Assembly (NCBI GenBank): GCA_945905295.1
Contig: CAMDPX010000041.1
Coordinates: forward strand, 1 to 41,281
Reading direction: 5' to 3'
Source of the DNA: Planctomyces sp. SH-PL62
GTDB lineage: Bacteria > Planctomycetota > Planctomycetia > Planctomycetales > Planctomycetaceae
DNA length: 41,281 nt
The first letter of the stretch is position 1, and the number at the start of each line of letters is the position of its first letter. Shown here piece after piece: positions 26,617 to 35,777 of the stretch. Position numbers and translations under genes: made by a program. The notes beneath the pieces are model-generated. The model did not search any database, was not told the origin of the DNA, and worked only from the letters and a program-made list of their open reading frames with translations.

Positions 26617-28521
26617 ATGAATAATCTCCCCCCTGCTCTGCTGGCCGCGGGTGACACGGCCACGATGCCAAGCGTCGGCTACGGTGCGTTGATCGCGCTC
26701 GTGGGATTCATCTTCGCGAGCTTGTGGATTGGCGCGTTGGCCAATCGCAAGACGCGCGAAGGCTCGTTCATGACCGGGTTCTTCCTGGGCAATCGCGGCT
26801 TGGGCGCGTGGGCGCTCGCGCTGACCGCGACCGTGCAAAGCGGCGGGACGTTCATGGGGTTTCCGTCGCTGGTCTACACGCACGGCTGGATCGTCGCGCT
26901 GTGGATCGGCGGCTACATCGTGGTGCCGATCACCGGTTTTGGCATTCTCGGCAAACGACTCGCACAGCTCAGTCGCCGCACCGAGGCGATCACTGTCCCC
27001 GATCTGTTTCGTGCGCGATTCGGCAGCCCGGCCTTGGGACTGGTCGCGTCGTTGTTCATTCTGCTGTATTTGTCCTTCATGATGTTCGCGCAGTTCAAAG
27101 CGGGCGCGATCGTGATGAAGACGGCTTGGCCCGGCTCCGGCGTGCTGTCGGTCAATGAAGATCAAAAGCCGTTCGCCCTCTCCACGAATTCCCTGAGTGC
27201 CTTGAAAGAGGATCGTGTCCCCGATTCGGTGATCGAAAAGTTGACGCCGTTGGTCGGTCACGGTTTCTCGACGGAACGAGATCTGGCCTCGCAACTCAAG
27301 TCGCTGCTCACCGCCGAGGAGTTGACCGAGTCGAAAGACCGCATCGTCAAACGCTCGAAACAATTGGACCGGCTGTACCTCTACGGCCTGGCGATTTTCT
27401 CGTTGACGGTCGTGGCCTACACGCTGATGGGGGGCTTCCTCGCGGCCGTGTGGACGGACATGTTTCAAAGCGTGCTGATGTTCTTCGGCGTGATGGTGCT
27501 GCTGTTCGCGTCGTTGCATCAGGCCGGTGGCTTGGAGAACGCGACTCGCACGGCTTTGAAGAACACCGGGCCGGGCTATGTCTACGGCCCCGGCTACGAC
27601 GATCGGTTCGAGGGTCCGAAGGCCGCCCCGAATGCGAAGACCGCGCCGCGCTTGGCTTATGACGCCGAGGTGCCTCGCGAGTTTCTGCCGCTGTCGCTGG
27701 CTCTGTCGTTCTTCTGCGTGTGGGTGTGGAGTGGCGTTGGTTCGCCAGCGAGCTTGGTGCGGCTGATGGCCAGCCAGAACACGCAGGTCATTCGCCGTTC
27801 GATCTATTTGCTGAGCGTCTACAACTTGGGGATCTATCTGCCGTTGATCGTGATCTGCATCTGCGGCCGAGCGTTGATCCCCGAACTGCCAGGACAAACC
27901 GACGAGATCATCCCGCGCATGGCGTTGCTTTCGACGAAGGATTGGCCGGGCGGTTCGTTAATCGCCGGAATGATCCTCGCCGCTCCGTTCGGAGCGGTGA
28001 TGTCCACGGTCAGTTCTTATCTGGTTGTGCTGTCGTCGGGCCTGGTGCGTGACATCTACCAACGCTTCATCCGTCCTCAGGCGACACCGGGCGAGCTTCG
28101 CAAAGCCGCCTACCTCTCGATGGTTTTCGTCGGTGCGGTGGCGGTGGTCGTAAACATCAGCCCGGTCGCATATCTCCAAGCGTTCATCGTCTTCAGCTCG
28201 ACCGGCTCGGCCGCGACCTTTCTGATTCCCGCCATCATGGCCTGCTACTGGCGACGGGCCACCGTTGCCGGCGCACTCGCCGGCATGATTGGTGGTGCCT
28301 CAACGGTCCTGTCCCTGTACTTGCTCGGCATCCTCGAGAAGACGCCCGAACAACGCATCGGGCAACTCACCAGCTTCCGTCCGTATTATCTGTGCGACGT
28401 CGACCCGTTCTTGTGGGGGGTCTTGGTCTCCGGCCTGTTCAGCGTCGGCGTGAGCCTGCTGACCTCGCCACCGGACGAGGCGCTGGTCTCAAAGATGTTC
28501 GACAAGGAACCCGCAAAGTAG
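26617..28521 (+). CDS. Sodium:solute symporter family (SSS) transporter
   Basis: A 634-residue transporter with about thirteen hydrophobic segments. The start AALIALVGFIFASLWIGA, the FFLGNRGLGAWALALTATVQ segment (the N-terminal sodium-binding region), VYTLMGGFLAAVWTDMFQSV and SGLVRDIYQRF are typical of SSS proteins of the PanF type. The substrate could be pantothenate or another carboxylate or sugar; the sequence does not decide. A hydrophilic insert of about 80 residues, including SVNEDQKPFALSTNSL and SLLTAEELTESKDRIVKR, interrupts a loop that is short in ordinary members. The last two codons lie in the arm of a 20-bp inverted repeat. Confidence 0.88.
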   Translation: MNNLPPALLAAGDTATMPSVGYGALIALVGFIFASLWIGALANRKTREGSFMTGFFLGNRGLGAWALALTATVQSGGTFMGFPSLVYTHGWIVALWIGGYIVVPITGFGILGKRLAQLSRRTEAITVPDLFRARFGSPALGLVASLFILLYLSFMMFAQFKAGAIVMKTAWPGSGVLSVNEDQKPFALSTNSLSALKEDRVPDSVIEKLTPLVGHGFSTERDLASQLKSLLTAEELTESKDRIVKRSKQLDRLYLYGLAIFSLTVVAYTLMGGFLAAVWTDMFQSVLMFFGVMVLLFASLHQAGGLENATRTALKNTGPGYVYGPGYDDRFEGPKAAPNAKTAPRLAYDAEVPREFLPLSLALSFFCVWVWSGVGSPASLVRLMASQNTQVIRRSIYLLSVYNLGIYLPLIVICICGRALIPELPGQTDEIIPRMALLSTKDWPGGSLIAGMILAAPFGAVMSTVSSYLVVLSSGLVRDIYQRFIRPQATPGELRKAAYLSMVFVGAVAVVVNISPVAYLQAFIVFSSTGSAATFLIPAIMACYWRRATVAGALAGMIGGASTVLSLYLLGILEKTPEQRIGQLTSFRPYYLCDVDPFLWGVLVSGLFSVGVSLLTSPPDEALVSKMFDKEPAK

Positions 28522-28674
28522 ACGAGTCACTCCGAGGCTGTGAAAGAATTGGTAGCTGAACTCGCCAGAGTTCAGTTTTCTCGGCGAATTCTGAAGTCTG
28601 GCGACTTCAGCGACCCAAAACTTCACAGGCTCTCCGTGACTCGAATTCGAGCCACGGAGTGACTCGTCTACTTT
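28515..28674. repeat. Large compound inverted repeat in a convergent gap
   Basis: Outer arms 28515-28534 and 28655-28674 are exact reverse complements over 20 bp. Nested inside are a GAGGCTGTGAA/TTCACAGGCTC pair with one mismatch and two small hairpins (CTGAACTC..GAGTTCAG and CTGAAGTC..GACTTCAG). It includes the stop of the symporter gene and ends at the stop of the convergent PPOX gene, so it fills the whole gap. Confidence 0.9.
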
Positions 28675-28675
28675 G

Positions 28676-29320
28676 TCAGTAGAGTTTCTCGCAATAAGCT
28701 TTTTCGATCATCGTCTCCAGCTCGGCGACCGGCGTGGCGAGGCCGATCTGATCGACCAGAATCTTGCCGAGCGTGGGAAATTGATCGCGCGGCAGACGGG
28801 CGTCGTCAGACCAGAGCCGTGACCTTCGCAGCGCCTTGGCACACTGCAAAAACGCCTCGCGAACCTCGACCAACAGACCGGTTCGCGGCGTCTTCCCGTT
28901 GACCGCGCACTCGTCGAGCAAGTCCGATCGCAGCACGATCCGCGCGAGACCATTCACTCGCAGCGTTTCATCGACCCCCGGAACCAAGAAGAGCAATCCG
29001 ACGTGTCGGTTTTGCAGCAGGTTCAACAAGCTGTCGATGCGGTTGTTTCCCAGCCGATCCGGAATGAACAACGTGTGGTCATCCAGCACTCGGACAAATC
29101 CCGGAGCGTCGCCGCGCGGCGAAACGTCCGCCGTGCCATCGGCCGCCGCGCTCGACAAGCACAAGAACGGAGACCGCGCGATGAAATGGCAGCAGTGCTC
29201 ATCGAGCCGCAGCAAACTCTTGCGAGCGGCAATCTCCGAAGGTGGGCCGTACAAGGCTCGCAATTCCGCATCGCTCTCGGCGAACTCCAGCACCCGTCCG
29301 CAGAACGTTTCAGTCTTCAT
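28676..29320 (-). CDS. Pyridoxamine 5'-phosphate oxidase-like flavin-binding protein
   Basis: A 214-residue protein of the PPOX/FMN-binding split-barrel family, close to the MSMEG_1061/DR2398 type. Features are HCCHFIARSPFLCLSSAAADG, DVSPRGDAPGFVRVLDDHTL, the FMN-contact segment IPDRLGNNRIDSLLNLLQN and GLLFLVPGVDETLRVNGLA. Such proteins bind FMN and may reduce small molecules; the substrate is unknown and true PNP oxidase activity is unlikely given the short length and divergence. It follows the AAA+ ATPase gene on the same strand after 115 bp that include a half copy of the GGCGAGCGGGGCGG repeat. Confidence 0.85.
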   Translation of the reverse strand: MKTETFCGRVLEFAESDAELRALYGPPSEIAARKSLLRLDEHCCHFIARSPFLCLSSAAADGTADVSPRGDAPGFVRVLDDHTLFIPDRLGNNRIDSLLNLLQNRHVGLLFLVPGVDETLRVNGLARIVLRSDLLDECAVNGKTPRTGLLVEVREAFLQCAKALRRSRLWSDDARLPRDQFPTLGKILVDQIGLATPVAELETMIEKAYCEKLY

Positions 29321-29414
29321 CGAATTTGTCTCCCAAGTTTGTGGACCTCAGGCTAATCAGGCCCAAGGGAGGAGACAAACTCAGACGAAACTCGTCCCGT
29401 CAATGAATGAGCCA

Positions 29415-29428
29415 GGCGAGCGGGGCGG
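29415..29428. repeat. Half copy of the GGCGAGCGGGGCGG repeat arm
   Basis: The 14-base sequence equals the beginning of the left arm at 31007. No matching second arm is nearby, so it is a remnant or a chance similarity. It lies 7 bp from the AAA+ gene stop. Confidence 0.5.
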
Positions 29429-29435
29429 CCCGCGT

Positions 29436-30953
<1,518 letters not shown>

Positions 30954-31366
30954 GGCCAGAGACTTTCAAACTACGAACTTCACACCGCGCGAACAATCGG
31001 CTCTTAGGCGAGCGGGGCGGCGTCAGCCCCCAGTTTTCAACTGCCGTCGCAACCACCGGGGGGCTGACGCCGCCCCGCTCGCCATTTTTTCAATTGCACC
31101 GCGCGCAGGTCGGACCGCTCGCGGAAAATCCAGCGGGTGAAAGCTAGGTCACGCTCAGGAGATGTCAAACACGCCCGGCCCGCGAACTCGCACCGCTCAA
31201 TCGACACAACCGTCACGGTTCGCGGCGAGTGCAACTGCTCGCAGCGAGTTGAAAAGCCCGCATCGGCCAAATACTCTGTCCCCCTCCCACCCTGGAAACC
31301 ATTCGTGGCCGATTCGGCCGCGCTCATCCCTCTTCCCGCCTGGACTTGTAAGGAGATTGACTCACC
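30954..31366. other. 413-bp divergent intergenic region
   Basis: It contains the 24-bp palindrome listed separately and the start signals of two divergent units. A candidate plus-strand promoter has TTGAAA at 31249-31254, a 17-base spacer and TACTCT at 31272-31277, about 90 bp before the GTG at 31367; the -10 box matches only three of six consensus bases. AAGGAG stands at 31350-31355. Apparent ORFs across it look like shadows. Confidence 0.4.
31007..31083. repeat. Perfect 24-bp inverted repeat, GGCGAGCGGGGCGGCGTCAG family
   Basis: Arms 31007-31030 and 31060-31083 are exact reverse complements with a 29-base loop. A T-rich stretch (ATTTTTTC) follows the right arm. It lies in the divergent region before the AAA+ gene and the adenylating enzyme gene. 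Confidence 0.92.
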
Positions 31367-32467
31367 GTGAGTGACACTGCCCTCGCCGCCAAACTGGCCA
31401 AAGCTAAGGAATTGCTCGACGAACACACCCGCCAAACCGTCCGCTGGCACTTCAGCGATGAGACCGGTTGCCCGTTCTGGCTGGAAAAGAAGAAGGAATT
31501 CAAGTTCGACCCGCTCAAAGAGGTCAACTGTTTCGACGACCTCAAGAAGTTCCCCAACTTCGAGGACGAATGGCTGCGAGGCGGCCCGATTCGCCGTTGG
31601 GTTCCGAAGGGCCTCGCCGACAAGCCCGTCTACGTCTTCGAGACCGGCGGCACGACCGGTATCCCGAAGAGCCGCATGGTCATCGAGGATCACTGGATCG
31701 ACTACGAGAATTTTAGCGACACACTGCCGGATGAGTTCTTCCCGCGCGGCTCGAACTGGCTGATGCTCGGCCCCTCCGGTCCGCGCCGCTTGCGATTGGC
31801 TGTCGAGCATCTCGCGCAGTATCGCGGCGGCATCTGCTTCTGCGTGGACCTCGATCCGCGCTGGGTCGTCAAGCTCTTGAAGAAGGGAGACATCTCCGGC
31901 GTGAAGGCGTATGCCGACCACGTCATCGACCAAGCCGTGACGATTCTCTCCGCCGGCCACGACATCAAGTGCGCGTTCGCAACGCCAAAGTTGCTCGAAG
32001 CTCTCGCCCTGAAGTTGATGGACAAGGGGAGCAGCATCGAAGAGTCCGGCATCAAGGGGATCTTCGCCGGAGGCACCGAATTCACTCCGCAGTGGTATCG
32101 CTTCTGTCGTGAAGAACTGCTCGGCCCGAACGTCTACATCACGCCGACCTACGGCAACACGCTGATGGGCCTCGCCTGCGGAAAGCCCTTCGACCCGGCC
32201 GACAACTTCAAGATCACCTACTACGCTCCGCAACCCCGAGCCGTCATCGAGACCGTCGAGTTCAAGGACTACAACCAAGTCGTCCCCTACGGCAGCACCG
32301 GCCGAGTGAAACTCTACACGCTGACGAAAGAACTCTTCGTCCCCGGCTTCATGGAGCGAGACGAAGGCGAACGCGAACTCCCGCACGACAAATACCCTTG
32401 GGACGGCATCAGCGGCACACGACCATTCCACGAATTCGCGGCGACAACGACGGTCGGGGTGTATTGA
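31367..32467 (+). CDS. Small adenylate-forming enzyme (LuxE/PaaK-like acyl-activating)
   Basis: A 366-residue member of the ANL superfamily. The phosphate-binding loop is TGGTTGIPKS (93-102). Later motifs include FAGGTEFTPQWY, YITPTYGNTLMGLA and the late GSTGRVKLYTL. At this length it has the large adenylation subdomain but little or none of the usual C-terminal subdomain, as in LuxE-type acyl-protein synthetases. It should activate a carboxylic acid with ATP. The start is GTG at 31367 with AAGGAG about 12 bases upstream. With the aldehyde dehydrogenase-like gene at 33024 it could form an acid-to-aldehyde pair, as LuxE and LuxC do; this is inference from size, order and motifs. Confidence 0.75.
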   Translation: MSDTALAAKLAKAKELLDEHTRQTVRWHFSDETGCPFWLEKKKEFKFDPLKEVNCFDDLKKFPNFEDEWLRGGPIRRWVPKGLADKPVYVFETGGTTGIPKSRMVIEDHWIDYENFSDTLPDEFFPRGSNWLMLGPSGPRRLRLAVEHLAQYRGGICFCVDLDPRWVVKLLKKGDISGVKAYADHVIDQAVTILSAGHDIKCAFATPKLLEALALKLMDKGSSIEESGIKGIFAGGTEFTPQWYRFCREELLGPNVYITPTYGNTLMGLACGKPFDPADNFKITYYAPQPRAVIETVEFKDYNQVVPYGSTGRVKLYTLTKELFVPGFMERDEGERELPHDKYPWDGISGTRPFHEFAATTTVGVY

Positions 32468-32470
32468 GCC

Positions 32471-32688
32471 ATGACCATTCGATACCTGGAAGAGGCTTGT
32501 TTCGCCGAACCGTTCAAGCCGTTTTTTTGCACTTGGCGGATGGACGCGAATTGCACATTCCTCATCCGGAATTCGTGATATTTCTGCCGTCGAAATGGAT
32601 TGTTACCGTGTTTGATCGAGAGGGCTCACGCAATTGGGTGGACTTGGAACTCGTGACATCGTTGCGTTTTCCTCACGTTGAGAAATGA
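32471..32688 (+). pseudogene. Frameshifted paralog of the small protein at 32729
   Basis: From the ATG at 32471 the frame encodes MTIRYLEEACFAEPFKPFF and then leaves the homologous sequence at a run of seven T (32522-32528). In the -1 frame the similarity resumes with LHLADGRELHIPHPEFVIF and ends in DLELVTSLRFPHVEK at 32688. The rebuilt 72-residue product aligns along its length with the intact neighbour (KPFQPFVVRLNDGRKFRIP). One extra T would repair it. It is a decayed copy, a sequencing error in the homopolymer, or a gene expressed by slippage at the T run. Confidence 0.72.
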
Positions 32689-32728
32689 GGGGGCGATTCG
32701 GAATGTTGTGCTTTTTCAGGGAACTCAC

Positions 32729-32959
32729 ATGACTGCCGAAGATATTCGAGTCGCTTATTACACAAAGCCCTTTCAGCCGTTCGTCGTGCGGCTAAACGAT
32801 GGGCGAAAGTTTCGGATTCCCAAACGAAATTACATTGGAATCTCACCGATTGGTGACGAGATTGTGATCGCTCATAAAGACTCGTTCGAGTTAATCCAGA
32901 TCGACAATGTCGTGGCGCTCGAACTCACGAAGAAAAAGAAACAACGGCACCCCGCCTAG
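32729..32959 (+). CDS. Small planctomycete protein of unknown function
   Basis: A 76-residue protein beginning MTAEDIRVAYYTKPFQPFVV. The pattern is a short helix, then beta strands: K-P-F-x-P-F-V-V-x-L-x-D-G-R, a central segment ending in VIAHKDSFELIQIDNVVALEL and a basic tail (KKKKQRHP). Many small proteins with the PFxPFxxxLxDGR pattern occur in planctomycetes, and I know no function for them. No signal or membrane helix is present. It is the intact partner of the frameshifted copy 40 bp upstream, and both lie between the two enzyme genes in the same direction, which suggests one transcript. Confidence 0.7.
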   Translation: MTAEDIRVAYYTKPFQPFVVRLNDGRKFRIPKRNYIGISPIGDEIVIAHKDSFELIQIDNVVALELTKKKKQRHPA

Positions 32960-33023
32960 TCGTGAGCTGGGTGGCTGACCCGATGACTTACTCACCGCAC
33001 CTGAAAACGAAAGATTGATTGAC

Positions 33024-34460
33024 ATGCTTGAAATTCCCGTCATCCGCTGGGGCCAACCATACGAGTCCATGGAAAAGGACAAGATCGTCCACTTTGAAAC
33101 CGGCGAAGCCGTTGCGACTGTCAACAACGCGAACGCCGGCCTCATCAAGATGGACATGCGAAAGCAGGGCAAGGCTCGCGACATCCTGCGGCAGTTCACC
33201 GTCGAGCAGCTTTGCGAGATGAGTGCGAAGGCCGCCGACCTCTATCAATTCGAAACGCTGCCGCTCGGCAACGGCACGCAGACACCGGCCGAGTTTTGCC
33301 GCATGCAATCCGCGACGACCGGCCTGCCTGAGCACATGTGTGCCGGCAACATGAAGAAGAACGCCTATGTGCTCCGCAACATGCGGCACACGTTGGAGGC
33401 TCTGACGCGCGGGCTGCCGCTGGAGATTCTGACCAAGGGCTATGGCATGGAAAGCCGCGGCGTGATGGTCAGCTATCAGGCTCAAACGAACGTGCTGGGC
33501 ATGGTGCTGCCATCGAATTCACCCGGCGTGCATACGCTGTGGATGCCGGTCATCCCGTTACAGATCGGCCTCGTGCTCAAGCCCGGCCCGCAAGAGCCGT
33601 GGACGCCGTACCGCATGTATGAGGCGTTCGCTCAAGCCGGTGTGCCGCGCGAAGTCTTTTGCGTTTATCCCGGCGGTCCAGAATGCGGTGCTGCCGTGCT
33701 CGAAACCTGTAACCGCGCGATGATCTTCGGCGGGATTCCGACCGTCGAACGCTATCACGGCAACCCTCGCGTGCAGGCTCACGGGCCGGGCTTCTCGAAG
33801 ATTCTGTTCGGCGACGACATGGTCGATGATTGGGAGAAGCATCTCGATCTCATGACCGAAAGCGTGTTCGCCAACAGCGGCCGAAGCTGCATCAGTTGCT
33901 CCGGCATCTGGGCCTCGCGGCACACGGAAGAGATTGCCGAAGCGCTGGCCAAACGGCTCGGCCCGATCGCGCCGCTGGCGATGAACGATCCGAAGTCGCC
34001 GCTGGCAGCCTTCACCGTGCCCGGAGCGGCCAAGGCGGTCAACGCGCAGATCGAAGAATTGGTGAAGGCTCCAGGCGTCACCGAAGTCACCGCGAAGTAC
34101 CGCAACGGCGACCGCCACGTCGCTCACGAGCGGTACGACTTCTTGCGTCCGACCGTCATCCATTGCACCAGCACCGAACCGACGATCGCCAACACCGAGT
34201 ACATGTTCCCCTTCGTCTCGGTCGTGAAGTGCGAGCAGAAGGACATGATCTCGAAGATCGGCGGCACGCTAGTCGCCTCCTGCCTGACGAAGGACGAGGC
34301 GTGGTCGCGACAACTGCTCGACGCGACCAACATCGACCGGCTGAACATCGGCGAGGTGAAGACGATCCAACTTCACTGGATGCAGCCCCACGAAGGCAAC
34401 ATCATCGACTTCTTGTTCCGAGCGCGAGCGTTCCAAAACAGCCCCCCGCCGTCGCACTAG
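33024..34460 (+). CDS. Aldehyde dehydrogenase-superfamily acyl reductase (LuxC-like)
   Basis: A 478-residue member of the aldehyde dehydrogenase superfamily. The nucleotide-binding part shows LPSNSPGVHTLWMPVIPLQ and LKPGPQEP (K186), with F replaced by S in the classical PWN(F) motif. The nucleophile is C289 or C292 in NSGRSCISCSG. The long N-terminal region before residue 150, with GKARDILRQFTVEQLCEMSA, and the TVERYHGNP segment resemble acyl-CoA reductases of the LuxC kind more than ordinary ALDHs. The likely reaction is reduction of an activated acyl group to an aldehyde with NAD(P)H. I start at the ATG at 33024, preceded by AACGAAAG. It is the last gene of the 31367 cluster. Confidence 0.8.
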   Translation: MLEIPVIRWGQPYESMEKDKIVHFETGEAVATVNNANAGLIKMDMRKQGKARDILRQFTVEQLCEMSAKAADLYQFETLPLGNGTQTPAEFCRMQSATTGLPEHMCAGNMKKNAYVLRNMRHTLEALTRGLPLEILTKGYGMESRGVMVSYQAQTNVLGMVLPSNSPGVHTLWMPVIPLQIGLVLKPGPQEPWTPYRMYEAFAQAGVPREVFCVYPGGPECGAAVLETCNRAMIFGGIPTVERYHGNPRVQAHGPGFSKILFGDDMVDDWEKHLDLMTESVFANSGRSCISCSGIWASRHTEEIAEALAKRLGPIAPLAMNDPKSPLAAFTVPGAAKAVNAQIEELVKAPGVTEVTAKYRNGDRHVAHERYDFLRPTVIHCTSTEPTIANTEYMFPFVSVVKCEQKDMISKIGGTLVASCLTKDEAWSRQLLDATNIDRLNIGEVKTIQLHWMQPHEGNIIDFLFRARAFQNSPPPSH

Positions 34461-34483
34461 AGCGAACGGCAGGACTTTGCATT

Positions 34484-34542
34484 CCCGTAGCCGCGTCCGC
34501 CAGAACGCGGGTCGCCCGCACTCTGGCGAGTGCGGCTACGGG
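34484..34542. repeat. Palindromic repeat in a convergent gap, CCCGTAGCCGC family
   Basis: CCCGTAGCCGC (34484-34494) pairs perfectly with GCGGCTACGGG (34532-34542); inner parts (CGCCAGAA and TCTGGCG) pair partly. It fills the 88-bp gap between the convergent reductase and permease genes. Confidence 0.85.
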
Positions 34543-34548
34543 AGCGGT

Positions 34549-35670
34549 TCAGGTTTGCATTCGGCCCGAGAACCACGCCACCAGTCCGCCGCAAACGATG
34601 ATTGGCAGCCAGACCGCGAAATCCAGCGGCAGCCAATGGATGCGGCCCAGGTAATTGCTCATCTGAGCCAACGCCATCAAGCACAGCATCATGCCGCAGC
34701 ACACCGCCAAGTTGGTGATGATCGAGAAGCTTTCTCGCCGCAGCACCAACGGCACGGCCAGGCAGACCGCCAGCAGGTTGCCCAACGGCCGAGTCATCCG
34801 CTCGTGCAAGTGCAGCACCTGCGACCGCGCGGTCATCGTGCTGAAGGACGGATTCCGCAGCCGTTCGACCAGATCCCACGACGACTGATAGCGGTAAGCC
34901 GAGGTCATCCCCGATAACTGCTCGGTACCGACGTCGGTCACGATGAAGAGGTCGTTCGGATCGTCTAACGGCAAAACGACCTTCTGACCGGCCGTTGTCA
35001 GCCGGAGTTGGGCAAACACGGGACTGGCCTGCTTCAGATGCCAGCCCGCCGGCCGATGCTTCGTTTTGCGATGATAGATCGCGTGCTCCGCTCGCAGCGT
35101 GATGATCTCCGAGTTGATCTCCGGAGCCGGCAACAGAAACTCCGGTTGCAGCAGTTTGTGCTCCGTCAGAATCAGACCTTCGCCGCTGACTTCAATGTGC
35201 GAAGAAAAATCGCGTCTGACATACACGCGCTGAGTGTCCTTCGAACCCGCTCCGATGGGCTTGAGCAGTTCATCCGCGACCGCCGGCAACAACACTTCTT
35301 GATTGAACATCAACAGTCCGTTGACCACCAGCGCGCCGATCAACATTGGCAACACCAGTCTCGCGGCCGGCACACCGGCCGACAGCATCGGATGCAGTTC
35401 GCGGTTTTTCACCAAAAGCGAGAACACGACCATCGTGGCAATGACCGTCAGAATCGGTCCCACCATTTCGAACATTACCAGCGACTGGTAGCTATAGAAC
35501 TCCGCCATGCGCGCCAGCACGGTCAAGCCGTTGCCTCCACCCGAATAATCCTGGAAGGCGTCGACGTTCGTGAAACCGTCGAACACCACGTACAAGCCCA
35601 CGGTGGCGACATAGCCAATCCCGAAGACGTGCCAAAATCGGCCCAGCAGATAGCGATCAATCGTCGTCAC
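34549..35670 (-). CDS. LptF/LptG-family (YjgP/YjgQ) permease
   Basis: A 373-residue inner membrane protein. Three hydrophobic segments lie before residue 120 (VATVGLYVVFDGF, ILTVIATMVVFSLLVKNRE, LVLPMLIGALVVNGLLMF) and three after 290 (LAVCLAVPLVL, LAVCCGMMLCLMALAQM, VWLPIIVCGGLVAWFSG), flanking a periplasmic jellyroll-like domain. The NRELHPMLSAGVP segment corresponds to the coupling helix. LptF and LptG with LptB extract lipopolysaccharide and pass it to the Lpt bridge. Only one such permease gene is in the window. The start is GTG at 35670 with GGGGAATGG upstream. It follows the third DUF1501 gene on the same strand after about 107 bp. Confidence 0.87.
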   Translation of the reverse strand: MTTIDRYLLGRFWHVFGIGYVATVGLYVVFDGFTNVDAFQDYSGGGNGLTVLARMAEFYSYQSLVMFEMVGPILTVIATMVVFSLLVKNRELHPMLSAGVPAARLVLPMLIGALVVNGLLMFNQEVLLPAVADELLKPIGAGSKDTQRVYVRRDFSSHIEVSGEGLILTEHKLLQPEFLLPAPEINSEIITLRAEHAIYHRKTKHRPAGWHLKQASPVFAQLRLTTAGQKVVLPLDDPNDLFIVTDVGTEQLSGMTSAYRYQSSWDLVERLRNPSFSTMTARSQVLHLHERMTRPLGNLLAVCLAVPLVLRRESFSIITNLAVCCGMMLCLMALAQMSNYLGRIHWLPLDFAVWLPIIVCGGLVAWFSGRMQT

Positions 35671-35777
35671 GGCGAATCCATTCCCCGGAGCCAGCCGCGA
35701 ATCCCTGCGGCGCGGCGGGATTACAGGTCAACGGCGAAATGCGGTCAAGGCGGGTCGGGAGCGAGCCGAGCCCACAA

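Noticed and set aside
26146-27897. 583-residue minus-strand ORF
   Set aside because: It lies antisense to the DUF997 and symporter genes, is extremely rich in Arg, Gln and His, and has no recognisable motif; a typical shadow in GC-rich DNA.
31037-32431. 464-residue minus-strand ORF
   Set aside because: Antisense to the adenylating enzyme, which has a clear phosphate-binding loop on the plus strand.
32398-32470. Alternative start for the frameshifted small gene
   Set aside because: The frame that covers the second half is open back to 32398, but the part before the T run lies within the end of the adenylating enzyme gene and has no similarity to the paralog.
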